Assembly (NCBI RefSeq): GCF_009759685.1
Contig: NZ_CP046654.1
Location: forward strand, 3,782,001 to 3,846,000
DNA length: 64,000 bases
DNA from: Acinetobacter baumannii
GTDB taxonomy: Bacteria; Pseudomonadota; Gammaproteobacteria; Pseudomonadales; Moraxellaceae
Direction: 5' to 3'
Of this stretch, positions 16,148 to 24,600 are shown one piece after another. The translations under genes were made by a program, and so were the position numbers. The stretch's first letter is position 1, and each line of letters begins with the position of its first letter. The notes beneath the pieces were generated by a model, which saw only the letters and a list, made by a program, of their open reading frames with translations, had not been told where the DNA came from and did not search any database.

Positions 16148-17260
16148 TTAAAATCTGTAGCCCACCCCTAAATATGTAATGATCGGGTCAATATCAACTT
16201 TAGTTGACCCATGAATTAAGCGAGCGCCCGTATTTTGGTTAATGACATCAATTTGTGTTCGATTATTTAGTTTTGCATAAGATATTGAGGCAACCGTATA
16301 CCAAGAATCATTAAAATCATAAGTAAAACCGGCAGTAAATATAGGCGCAATCGCATCATCTGCATCTACTTTAACCACCATATTTCCACTCGACTCTTTA
16401 CGATCCAAGGCAGCCCCAGCCTTACCATCTAACACATTTTGAATCATATGGCCTGCAGAGATCAGGTCAGAACGAATTTCGTCATTTAGCTTAATATCAT
16501 TAAAATGAGCATACATTAATCCCACACCTAAATAGGGTCTAAACTTGTTCACCCCACTCTTCCCAAATTGATATTGTGCTTCAATTGCAGGTGTCCAGGC
16601 ACGAACACTAGCTGCTTTAGGTTTATTGCCTAAATTGGTAATCGGGACCGCTTGACCTAAGGTAATGCCGTTCGGAAAAAGAATTTTAACTAATTCATTT
16701 GGTGACAACGCGACACCGCTTAATGGTGCCAAGATTTCACCTTGGCCTTTAATATCGACTTTAGGGGGAATGCCTCCAATAAATTGTAAAGACACATTGT
16801 CATTGAGGTAATAGTTAAACATAAGCCCTAATGTGTCTGTGTCATCTACTTCAAGGCCGGCATCATTTTGATGCCACTGCTCTAACCCTTGAATCGTTGC
16901 CTCACCTGCTACCTCAGGTTTTATATTGCCTTCTTCATCAAGTAAGAGCCCTTTTAAAAAGTCATCATTTAAAGCGAGTTCAAGAAACTCTTTTTGATTA
17001 AAAGGTTCACCGCCTACATCTACCTCTGTAGCATTAGGATCAACGGAGTTTAAGAAACTGGTCGGCGAAATGCTTCCAACTTTAGCAACTGTTCCATTTT
17101 TAACACTTGTATTGATATTAAATGGATTAGCTTTACCTTGAGGCATTACATGTAACCAACCTGCCGAGACAGAAAACCGTTTTACTCCCTCTGCATAACT
17201 CATATTTGCAAATATCAATAATGAGCTGGCTATTACTATTTTCGATAATTTTATTTTCAT
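16148..17260 (-). CDS. OmpW-family outer-membrane protein, enlarged
   Basis: A 370-residue precursor with signal peptide 1-23 (ending NMSYA). The start of the mature protein (RFSVSAGWLHVMPQG), the strand-turn patterns, FRPYLGVGLMYAHF and the C-terminal aromatic ITYLGVGYRF are typical OmpW. OmpW proteins are eight-stranded barrels that pass small hydrophobic molecules. Classical OmpW is about 210 residues; the excess here sits in long acidic extracellular-type inserts (about residues 60-135 and 255-295). It is a single gene; no terminator was identified just after the stop. Confidence 0.8.
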   Translation of the reverse strand: MKIKLSKIVIASSLLIFANMSYAEGVKRFSVSAGWLHVMPQGKANPFNINTSVKNGTVAKVGSISPTSFLNSVDPNATEVDVGGEPFNQKEFLELALNDDFLKGLLLDEEGNIKPEVAGEATIQGLEQWHQNDAGLEVDDTDTLGLMFNYYLNDNVSLQFIGGIPPKVDIKGQGEILAPLSGVALSPNELVKILFPNGITLGQAVPITNLGNKPKAASVRAWTPAIEAQYQFGKSGVNKFRPYLGVGLMYAHFNDIKLNDEIRSDLISAGHMIQNVLDGKAGAALDRKESSGNMVVKVDADDAIAPIFTAGFTYDFNDSWYTVASISYAKLNNRTQIDVINQNTGARLIHGSTKVDIDPIITYLGVGYRF

Positions 17261-17531
17261 TTTTATTCCATCCTAGAAATGCATATTGCTAACTCTGCAA
17301 TATGTTCTTGGAATATAGCCAAGTTATATTTTTTATCAATTAGTATAATTTTTAAACAAATAAATTTAAGTTAAATTCATCACATTTTCATATATAAATT
17401 CATGACTTAGTTATCTTAATTAGCAGACGAACGGTAAAATTTTAGTTAAAAATAATTTTATCAAATGGTAAAAAATAGAGATAAAAACCAGTACTCTTTT
17501 GATACTTAGCTCTTTTTAGAATTATAAAAAA
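17261..17531. other. Intergenic stretch upstream of the ompW-like gene
   Basis: This AT-rich stretch holds the promoter region of the leftward OmpW-family gene. No open frame or strong repeat was seen apart from the adjoining terminator at 17532. Confidence 0.5.
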
Positions 17532-17547
17532 AGCACCCGTAGGTGCT
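17532..17547 (-). terminator. Terminator after the FhuE-like receptor gene
   Basis: AGCACC (17532-17537) pairs with GGTGCT (17542-17547); read leftwards the hairpin is followed by a run of T. It begins 18 bases past the receptor stop. Confidence 0.75.
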
Positions 17548-17564
17548 CTTAAAAAATAACTTCA

Positions 17565-19721
17565 TTAAAACTTATATTGTAGTGTTAGCGCCGCATTTCG
17601 AGGGGCACCTAAAGTAATTTGGCCATACGCCGGGAAAACACCGTAATATTTTTTATTAAATACGTTGTTAATATTAAGCTGAGCCGAAAAATCTTTTGTA
17701 ATTTGATAACGAGCCATAAGGTTTACAAGTGCATAACCTCCTTGCTCAACTTTCTCAATAACTTTCTTCGGATTCTTAGCATTAACATAAGTACTGCTTT
17801 GCCAATTTACCCCGCCACCCACGGTTATGTTTTCTAATTTGCCCGGTAATTTATAGGTGGTAAATGACTGAATCATCTTGCGAGGAAGTTGGGTATTAAC
17901 ATCGGCATCATTTGCATCTTTGGCAGAGAACTGGCTATAACCTGCTGTAATATTCCAGTCTGGTGTGATTTGTCCACTTACTTCAACTTCGAAACCTTCA
18001 CTCGTCGCACCTTTTGCTGCCCGATAATAGGTTTCTTTTACCCCGTTACGAGTAACTTGTCCTGCTTCCTGAGCTAAATTGTCTTGCTTAATATGATAAA
18101 GCGCTAAAGTACCATTCAAACGTCCATCAAACCATGCAGATTTTAAGCCTACTTCAGTACTGTTTCCTTCAACCGGGTCTAAATAGTTTCCATCAAAGTC
18201 TTTATTATCTTGAGGCTGAAAAATACTGGTATAACTTGCATAAGCAGTATAAACATCATTGAAATCATAGATAACCCCTGCATAAGGAACAAATTCGTGG
18301 TCATATTTTATGGATGAACTACGACCATATATATTCTTTTCATAATTTGTAAAACGTCCACCTAAAATAAATTTTAGAGGCTCAATCGGATTTAAATAAG
18401 TCGCAGCGAATAGTGCATTTTGTTCAATATTATATTTCTCATTGAGTGTAGGTGCATTCCACACTGGCTCAGGCATGCTGCCGTTCCATTCAAAGAAATT
18501 GCCAATTTCCATTTTTGTATCAGTTGAACGAGCATATGCTGTAAAGTCCTGATTGGAATATTGATAACCCAAAACAACCTTTTGTTCTAAGCCCCACAAA
18601 TCAAAACTACCATTGAGCTGCAAAGAAGCATTATCTTGCTCTACCTCAAGGTCATACGCTGATGCATAAGGAGATAGCCCTAGACCAGTATTTTTATCTA
18701 CACTACCTGAAACATATAAAAGCTTAGAATTAGCATCACGCTTACCATGAAAATAAGATAGTTTAGCTGACCAGTTGTCATTAAATTTATGAGTTAAATC
18801 TGCAAATAGGTTGGTATATTTAACATTCCAGCGTGTCCAGTCAGCACTTGTAGTGGTATTTTTAGACCAGTTCGTTTTTGTGCCATCACTAAACCAGACA
18901 GGTAAACCTCCCCACATTGGTCCACGCGGATCATCTTCCTGATAAGTTACCCCACCCGATAAAAGGGTATTTTCAGATAAATCCGCTTCAGCACTTAACA
19001 GTAAAGATAGCTTTTCTTTAGACAACAAGTCGGTATAGCTGTCGCCTTGTTCATATTGGGCCACTGCTCGTCCACGTACTGTCCCTGATTGATTAAGGGA
19101 GTTGGCAATATCACCCATAACACGGTAATTATCCCAACTCCCTGCACTCACTTCTACGTTAGCTGTTGGCTCTGTACTCGTAGCACGCTTACGAACCATA
19201 TTAATCGCAGCAGATGGGTTTCCAGCACCAAATGTAAGACCTGTTGCCCCTCGAACTACATCAATATGATCATATAAGGCCATACTTGAGAAAATTTCAC
19301 CTGAAGACCAAGGCAAGCTATATGTGGTGGGAATACCATCAATAATATAGTTATCTACTACAAAACCACGTGAATAGATTCCACCTCGGTTGGTTTCATA
19401 ACGGTTGACACTTACCCCTGTAACATTTTCGGCGACCTCAACCAAAGTTGACAATTGCTGGTCTTGTAAACGCTGTTGAGTAATGACAGAAACAGATTGT
19501 GGAACCTCACGAACAGATAAACCCAGTGGAACCGCTGTATCTGTTTTCCCTGCTATATAACTTTTTTCATTTTCTTGGCCACTTCCAGCTTTTACTTTAA
19601 TGGTAGGAAGAGTTCCATATTCCGAAGTCTGCTGATCAGTCTCTGCATGCGCTGAAATTGTGCTCATTGCTATTGCAAGTGCTAATGCATTAATTTGAAA
19701 GTGTTTCGTAGTCCTTTGCAT
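17565..19721 (-). CDS. TonB-dependent siderophore receptor (FhuE/PupB-like)
   Basis: A 718-residue precursor with signal peptide 1-26 (ending ISAHA) and a TonB-box-like LPTIKVKA at about 38-45. The plug domain follows (VREVPQSVSVITQQRLQDQQ, then YIIDGIP and VVRGATGLTFGAGNPSAAIN), then a 22-strand barrel ending LQYKF. The plug pattern resembles coprogen/rhodotorulic-acid and ferripyoverdine-type receptors (FhuE, PupB, FpvA). The ligand is not proven. There is no N-terminal signalling domain, so it does not drive an anti-sigma system. A Fur-box-like sequence upstream indicates iron repression. No siderophore biosynthesis genes are near; it probably takes up foreign siderophores. Confidence 0.88.
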   Translation of the reverse strand: MQRTTKHFQINALALAIAMSTISAHAETDQQTSEYGTLPTIKVKAGSGQENEKSYIAGKTDTAVPLGLSVREVPQSVSVITQQRLQDQQLSTLVEVAENVTGVSVNRYETNRGGIYSRGFVVDNYIIDGIPTTYSLPWSSGEIFSSMALYDHIDVVRGATGLTFGAGNPSAAINMVRKRATSTEPTANVEVSAGSWDNYRVMGDIANSLNQSGTVRGRAVAQYEQGDSYTDLLSKEKLSLLLSAEADLSENTLLSGGVTYQEDDPRGPMWGGLPVWFSDGTKTNWSKNTTTSADWTRWNVKYTNLFADLTHKFNDNWSAKLSYFHGKRDANSKLLYVSGSVDKNTGLGLSPYASAYDLEVEQDNASLQLNGSFDLWGLEQKVVLGYQYSNQDFTAYARSTDTKMEIGNFFEWNGSMPEPVWNAPTLNEKYNIEQNALFAATYLNPIEPLKFILGGRFTNYEKNIYGRSSSIKYDHEFVPYAGVIYDFNDVYTAYASYTSIFQPQDNKDFDGNYLDPVEGNSTEVGLKSAWFDGRLNGTLALYHIKQDNLAQEAGQVTRNGVKETYYRAAKGATSEGFEVEVSGQITPDWNITAGYSQFSAKDANDADVNTQLPRKMIQSFTTYKLPGKLENITVGGGVNWQSSTYVNAKNPKKVIEKVEQGGYALVNLMARYQITKDFSAQLNINNVFNKKYYGVFPAYGQITLGAPRNAALTLQYKF

Positions 19722-19763
19722 AATCTTTAAGTAGCTTTAAAAAATTACATGAATAATACAAAG

Positions 19764-19794
19764 AATAATTATCATTTGATACTGATTATCAATA
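19764..19794 (-). promoter_or_regulatory. Fur-box-like site upstream of the FhuE-like receptor
   Basis: Read leftwards this contains GATAATCAGTATC followed by AATGATAATTATT, overlapping matches to the GATAATGATAATCATTATC consensus. It lies about 45-70 bases before the receptor start. Fur binding is inferred. Confidence 0.65.
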
Positions 19795-19913
19795 TTACTT
19801 TCATTTATTTTATTTATGAATTATACAAGTTTTTATGATTGAAATTTATGCCTAACTAAGCCGATTGATGCTAAAAATAAAAGAGTAGCTGAGAAAAACG
19901 GATCAAACTTAAG

Positions 19914-20420
19914 ATGAATATTTTTATTCGCGATGAGCGAGAAGAAGATATTAAAGAAATTGAAGAATTGACTAAAGCGGCATTTCTAAATGCTGAACAT
20001 ACGAGCCATACTGAACACTTTATTGTTAATAATTTAAGAAAGCACAAACAACTTACAGTCTCTTTAGTTGCGGTTGAAGATAATACTATTGTTGGACATG
20101 TGGCAATTTCACCAGTGCAAATTTCATCAGGTGAAAAGAATTGGTATGGCTTAGGACCTATTTCTGTCGCGCCGAATAAGCAAGGACAAGGCATTGGATC
20201 ATTGCTTATGAATAGCTCTTTAGAAAAATTAAAAAAATTAGGCGCAAAAGGTTGTGTTTTATTAGGTGATCCAAAGTATTACAGTCGCTTTGGTTTTAAA
20301 GCATACCCTGACCTAAAACTAGCTGGAGTGCCCCCTGAATACTTCCAAGCCTTAAGTTTTCAAAATTATGTTCCTAAAGGTGATGTAAGCTACCATGAAG
20401 CATTTAATGCCCAAGACTAA
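19914..20420 (+). CDS. GNAT-family N-acetyltransferase (YhbS-like)
   Basis: A 168-residue cytoplasmic acetyltransferase. GNAT motifs: IVGHVAISPV strand at about 60-69, acetyl-CoA loop QGQGIGSLLM at about 92-101 and LLGDPKYYSRFGFK at about 118-131, the last typical of YhbS-type proteins. The substrate is unknown. It faces away from the TonB receptor and shares its intergenic region; there is no obvious functional link. Confidence 0.85.
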   Translation: MNIFIRDEREEDIKEIEELTKAAFLNAEHTSHTEHFIVNNLRKHKQLTVSLVAVEDNTIVGHVAISPVQISSGEKNWYGLGPISVAPNKQGQGIGSLLMNSSLEKLKKLGAKGCVLLGDPKYYSRFGFKAYPDLKLAGVPPEYFQALSFQNYVPKGDVSYHEAFNAQD

Positions 20421-20452
20421 TTTAGAATTTTCTTTATTAAAAATAGATTTTA

Positions 20453-20836
20453 TTAATTATAAGAAATACAAAAGTCTAATTTATCAATTGGTTGCTTAAA
20501 ACAGGTCCATGAATCTTTTTCCGGTTTTTCAATAATTTTTTTAGATTTTAAATCACGATAATAAATAGTCGCATCTTTTAAATTCGACAAATTACTTCCT
20601 ACAGAAACACATGAATCATTATTTGAACAAATATTTGATTCTTTAATAAAAACTTTTGTATTAGCAAAAGTTAATCTTTCAAAGTTAGATGTCGAGTTAT
20701 TTGTAGAAGAAAGTAAGCAAGGCTCAGTAATATTTCTACCATTCACTACAAAACAACTTTTACTGACTTCGAATGGCACTTGAGCAAAGGAGCTTGTAGC
20801 ATAAGCTAATAGAAATAATATAATAAGGCGCTTCAT
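20453..20836 (-). CDS. Secreted hypothetical protein, cysteine-containing
   Basis: Not recognised. 127 residues with signal peptide 1-18 (ending SSFA). The mature part has six Cys (in KSCFVV, EPCLL, SNICSN, DSCVS, WTCFK and DFCIS), fitting disulfides in the periplasm, and little other character. It is monocistronic and lies at the left end of a patch of small unrecognised genes. Confidence 0.6.
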   Translation of the reverse strand: MKRLIILFLLAYATSSFAQVPFEVSKSCFVVNGRNITEPCLLSSTNNSTSNFERLTFANTKVFIKESNICSNNDSCVSVGSNLSNLKDATIYYRDLKSKKIIEKPEKDSWTCFKQPIDKLDFCISYN

Positions 20837-21010
20837 GTTCTTTCTCTCTATATAATCAACATCTAGTCTAAAACTGCCTATAAATATTTAGACTATATTT
20901 TCAGTTCGCTATTTATAATACCTGTATTAAGATAAGTTAAATATTTACTATTCGATAAATTTTACAAAATATTAAAGCATTAGCTTATAGGCTACCTAAC
21001 AATCGCAAAG

Positions 21011-21292
21011 TTATTCATTAAGCACTTTCCAATCGGTTCCAATTTGCGCCAAAGCTGGTAGCTCATCACTATTAAAAACATTGTAATTAGCATCTACAGC
21101 GAATCGATAGAGTGGTATTGAATCTGCCTCTGTTTTCTTAAAAAAACTAAAATCTTCAGTGATATGTATTAAGTCTTCCGCCCTATTATCTATTCCCAAT
21201 TTGTTTCCACTGGCACCTGACGGTATATGTATATAACTTTCACAAGTTAATTCGACTATATTTCCATCTAGATCTTGATATGAACATTTCAT
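21011..21292 (-). CDS. Hypothetical protein (93 residues)
   Basis: Not recognised. A soluble, acidic 93-residue protein without signal or membrane segment. GGAAGGG about six bases before the ATG at 21292 is a strong ribosome site. It is part of the accessory-looking patch 20.4-22.6 kb. Confidence 0.6.
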   Translation of the reverse strand: MKCSYQDLDGNIVELTCESYIHIPSGASGNKLGIDNRAEDLIHITEDFSFFKKTEADSIPLYRFAVDANYNVFNSDELPALAQIGTDWKVLNE

Positions 21293-21398
21293 GTTTAAAC
21301 CCTTCCGTAATTTTTATAGATGTGTAGAAAAACTTAACATGCTATACAGATAAGTTATGGAATTTTTTATGATGTAATTGTTTAAGTATGTATATGGC

Positions 21399-21425
21399 AA
21401 AAGAAAACCGCCCCAGAAGGCGGTT
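21399..21425 (-). terminator. Terminator downstream of the 156-residue hypothetical gene
   Basis: AACCGCC (21406-21412) pairs with GGCGGTT (21419-21425); read leftwards it ends in a T-rich tail. A second inverted repeat (TATAAAAGTG at 21445-21454 with CACTTTTATA at 21466-21475) lies between it and the stop of the gene at 21481. Confidence 0.65.
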
Positions 21426-21480
21426 GCTGAAATTTTCCAGCGATTATAAAAGTGCGGTGGACACACACTTTTATATGGTT

Positions 21481-21951
21481 TTAAACCAGATTTATTTTTT
21501 TATTATTTTTCTGATATTCTTCAGAATTAAAATAATTCACAATCATCTTTGCATTTTCTTCCGATACTGCTTTTTTATTTTCAACTACCGTCTGAGCTTC
21601 TTTTTTTACGTTAAAGTCGGCTGGCACAATACTTGAAAGTGGTGGTAATTTTGGCTGCCCGCCAACCGTGATTCTTTCAATAAAGCTCGCTAGCCACATA
21701 ATATATTCACCCTTATTCTTATATTTAGGCATTAAACTCATGTCGAGTTTAATCGTGCATTCACTTAAGGGTTTACTTAGGCATTCTTCAAAATCGATAA
21801 AATTGTATTTGAGTTTACAGGGAGTTCCCTTTATCTCTTTACGAATAATACTGACCAAGTTATTTAGTTGTTCGATCAGGTTATCTGAAAACAATTTATC
21901 TTCTTCTAGTTTTTTATAAACCTTCTCGGCAATTATTAGAAATTTTGGCAT
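21481..21951 (-). CDS. Hypothetical protein (156 residues)
   Basis: Not recognised. The start at 21951 (MPKFLIIAEKVYKKL) is preferred over the 188-residue frame because GAGGAAAGG lies just before it. The protein is Lys/Glu-rich and soluble, with a predicted helical N-terminal half and a basic Asn-rich tail. No homologous family comes to mind. It ends at two hairpins, so it looks like a complete transcription unit. Its AT-rich codon use hints at transfer. Confidence 0.55.
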   Translation of the reverse strand: MPKFLIIAEKVYKKLEEDKLFSDNLIEQLNNLVSIIRKEIKGTPCKLKYNFIDFEECLSKPLSECTIKLDMSLMPKYKNKGEYIMWLASFIERITVGGQPKLPPLSSIVPADFNVKKEAQTVVENKKAVSEENAKMIVNYFNSEEYQKNNKKINLV

Positions 21952-22364
21952 ATTTCCTTTCCTCTTATATTGACCATCGCGATTGATCAGACTTTTAGGG
22001 AAGTATGATGAATATATTATTGCAATATGTAAGTGTTGAAATACCAAATGTAATCTATAAGAGTGTTCTGAAACTGACTTCCATAACGAACCACAGCAAT
22101 GAATAAAAATGTAAAATCCATCACATTTTCAATCCGAAAAATTTTTATAGTTAGTAATAATTTTCTAAAAAAATTAAGCTCATCAATAATATTATTTGAC
22201 CGGTATTTTTTGGTTTTTTTTGAGTAAAAAATAGAATATAGAAATATTTGAATTATTTTTATTTTACTGCCTTGCTGAATAACCAAGTTGCCTAGTCGAG
22301 GGGCTAGAACGTTAACTGTATCTTCAGCAAGGTCTTTTATGATTATGTTTTAGTTTGATGCTGC
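21952..22364. other. Intergenic stretch with a long imperfect hairpin
   Basis: No convincing gene: the leftward frame at 22017-22286 lacks a ribosome site and has no protein-like character. The stretch contains the inverted repeat 22270-22332, listed separately. Confidence 0.45.
22270..22332. repeat. 63-base imperfect inverted repeat
   Basis: The outer arms CCTTGCTGAA (22270-22279) and TTCAGCAAGG (22323-22332) are perfect. Inside, TAAC, GTT and CTAG pair in order with CTAG, AAC and GTTA, closing on TCGAGGGG, so almost the whole segment can fold with small bulges. It lies 32 bases beyond the stop of the 83-residue gene but lacks a T tract. It may be a transcript end, or a scar of a mobile element. 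Confidence 0.6.
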
Positions 22365-22616
22365 TCACGCACCGCTTAAAGCTGCTTCAAACATTTCAAT
22401 AATTGCTTTGGCTCCTTCTGCCTTTTGCCTTGCGTCCTGATCGTCAAAGATAACCGTTTCGTCATTTAGTTCACTCACATATCGCCGGGCTTCGTCTAGA
22501 GCTCTCCTTATTTTTTGTACTTTATGTTTGTTTACGTCTTTGGCAATGGTTGGCGCATATCCTCCACGTTTAGCGTTTTTAAGTTGTCTAGCTCTGTTCT
22601 CAATTGCTGTAGCCAT
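22365..22616 (-). CDS. Small charged hypothetical protein (83 residues)
   Basis: Not recognised. A helical, Lys/Arg/Ala-rich N-terminal half (MATAIENRARQLKNAKRGG) is followed by an acidic C-terminal half. It looks nucleic-acid-binding or plasmid/phage accessory in character, but no family is assigned. GGAG about ten bases before the ATG supports translation. Its base use is less AT-rich than its neighbours. Confidence 0.6.
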   Translation of the reverse strand: MATAIENRARQLKNAKRGGYAPTIAKDVNKHKVQKIRRALDEARRYVSELNDETVIFDDQDARQKAEGAKAIIEMFEAALSGA

Positions 22617-22870
22617 TCAAACACTCCAACTCACCTAACAAATCTTAGTAAAGCAACTTTATTGTTTGTCATTCTTAAGCATTTAGTATTTTCTTTGTTC
22701 AAAGTGTCAAATTTGTTACTTAAGCCTTACTCCTGCAAGTTTTAGATTGAGTTTGCTTAAAATCTTTTAATCTACAATGTACATGTAGCTTTTAAAGTCA
22801 ACTTATACAGCTATTTAATAATAATTTTCTAAGAATAGTTATAAATTAATGTATTAAATTATTAAAAAGA

Positions 22871-22901
22871 TGCTATCTATTTGAAAATAAAATAGATAGC
22901 A
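22871..22901 (-). terminator. Terminator after the mechanosensitive channel gene
   Basis: TGCTATCTATTT (22871-22882) and its complement (22890-22901) form a 12-bp stem just past the channel stop. The rest of 22617-22914 shows only the promoter region of the 83-residue gene. Confidence 0.7.
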
Positions 22902-22914
22902 CGCTAATAGTTGT

Positions 22915-24150
22915 TTATTCTACTGATAATTTCTGAAAATCATGGCCTGAAGGTGCCTGATACACTCTTAAGCCAAACTCAGGCAAAATCGCAATCAGAT
23001 GATCAAAAATATCGGACTGAATTGCTTCATAAGAAACCCATGCAGTGGTATTGGTAAATGCATAGATCTCTAATGGTAGACCTTCACTCGTTGGTTGTAG
23101 TTGGCGAACAATAAGCGTTTGATTTTGAGCAATCCCTTTATGCTGGCGCAAATAGAATTCAACATATGCTCTAAATGTTCCGATATTGGTTAAGCGTCTT
23201 TTGTTATAACGGGATTGACTACCTAAATGCTTATTAAATTCGTCAATCTCAGATTGCTTGGCATTGAGATATTGATCTAGCAATAAAAAATCTTTGAGTT
23301 TTTGTTGCTCTTCTTCGGTCATGAAGTGCACGCTAGTTTGATCGATATAAAGAGAACGCTTCATACGGCGACAGCCCGCATTACTCATACCACGCCAGTT
23401 TTTAAAAGTGTCTGTCACTAGTTTATTGGTTGGAATCGTGGTGTATGTTTTATCAAAGTTTTGAACGGTCACCGTGTGCAATGAAATATCAATGACATCA
23501 CCATCAGCATTAAGCGATGGCATTTCAATCCAGTCCCCAATACGAACCATATCATAAGAGGCAATTTGTACACTCGCGACCAATGACAAAATTGTATTTT
23601 GGAAAACTAACATTAATACGGCTGCCATTGCACCGAAGCCAGCCAACAACGTAAATACATCCTTTTTCAGGAATGTACCCAAAATCATTAATCCGCAAAC
23701 AACAAAAATAATGAGTTTAACGAGTTGCAAGTAACCTTTAATCGGCTTGTTTCTAGATTTTGGATTACGCTGATAGATTAAATTAAATATATTTAATAAT
23801 TCACTAATGGTGAGCGCAATCGTGAGGAAAATGAATGCTTGTGCGCCCATCTGTACCAAAGCAACCGCTTTTTCCGACAAATGCGGAACGGTAGTAATAC
23901 CATTCATAATGACAATGGCCGGCACAATATTGGCAAATCGCTTAATGACACTATGCTGGGCAAAAACTGACTGGTTGAGTGACTTAATTTTAGTCACTAA
24001 ATGACGTATTCCCCGAACAATAATTCGTTTAGCAATGAAATTTGCTAATGCAGCAAACAGGATCAAAAGTGTGAGCGAAACTAGCATTTCTAGCCAAGGA
24101 TAGTTGCTTAACTCAGCTTGAAGATCACGATAAAAATTAAAAAAATCCAA
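22915..24150 (-). CDS. ybdG: Mechanosensitive ion channel (YbdG/MscM-like)
   Basis: A 411-residue inner-membrane MscS-superfamily channel that opens under membrane tension and releases solutes on osmotic downshift. About five membrane helices (residues 20-190) lead into the pore-lining segment AGFGAMAAVLMLVFQNTILSL (residues about 176-196) and the beta domain SVQIASYDMVRIGDWIEMP. Length and the long C-terminal domain match E. coli YbdG (415 residues) rather than MscS (286). It is a single gene. Confidence 0.88.
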   Translation of the reverse strand: MDFFNFYRDLQAELSNYPWLEMLVSLTLLILFAALANFIAKRIIVRGIRHLVTKIKSLNQSVFAQHSVIKRFANIVPAIVIMNGITTVPHLSEKAVALVQMGAQAFIFLTIALTISELLNIFNLIYQRNPKSRNKPIKGYLQLVKLIIFVVCGLMILGTFLKKDVFTLLAGFGAMAAVLMLVFQNTILSLVASVQIASYDMVRIGDWIEMPSLNADGDVIDISLHTVTVQNFDKTYTTIPTNKLVTDTFKNWRGMSNAGCRRMKRSLYIDQTSVHFMTEEEQQKLKDFLLLDQYLNAKQSEIDEFNKHLGSQSRYNKRRLTNIGTFRAYVEFYLRQHKGIAQNQTLIVRQLQPTSEGLPLEIYAFTNTTAWVSYEAIQSDIFDHLIAILPEFGLRVYQAPSGHDFQKLSVE

Positions 24151-24542
24151 AACCTACACCTTAAAACTTTATTTTCAATAATTTTAAAGTGTTCATGTGT
24201 TATAGATTAAGGCTTGTTTACATATGTCGTCATAAATACAACAAGGAAGTAATATTCAATCGTAAATTTAGATAAAAGCTGATCACTACTATTCGACTAG
24301 ACAATAAATAGATTAACAAGTATGGAATAGGTGGAAAGATATTGATCTCAAGTCACTGCTTCTCTTTGTACCTATATAAAAAAAGATTTTGACTCCTTAA
24401 GAATGCTGCATATGAAAAAATTTAAGGCTTTTCAAATATATTAAATTAATCAAAACTCTTAACTCTCTTAGAAGATCTTTTGTTATTTATGTTTATTTAA
24501 GAGCCACAAATACTTCTATTATATAGATTAATAATATTATTA
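24151..24542. other. Intergenic stretch between ybdG and the IutA-like receptor
   Basis: The stretch contains the ybdG promoter on the left. No gene or strong repeat was seen; the Fur-box-like site follows at its right end. Confidence 0.5.
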
Positions 24543-24566
24543 ATTAAAATCATTCTCATTTATAAT
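24543..24566 (+). promoter_or_regulatory. Fur-box-like site upstream of the IutA-like receptor
   Basis: The opposite strand reads AAATGAGAATGATTTTAATT, a good match to gammaproteobacterial Fur boxes, 35-58 bases before the start codon. Iron repression is inferred. Confidence 0.65.
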
Positions 24567-24600
24567 TCGACGAATTTACAATCACTCTCAGGGCGAGAAA

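Noticed and set aside
22017..22286. Leftward 89-codon frame between two small genes
   Set aside because: AT-rich composition yields Ile/Phe/Lys-rich chance peptide; it runs into the hairpin and lacks a ribosome site.
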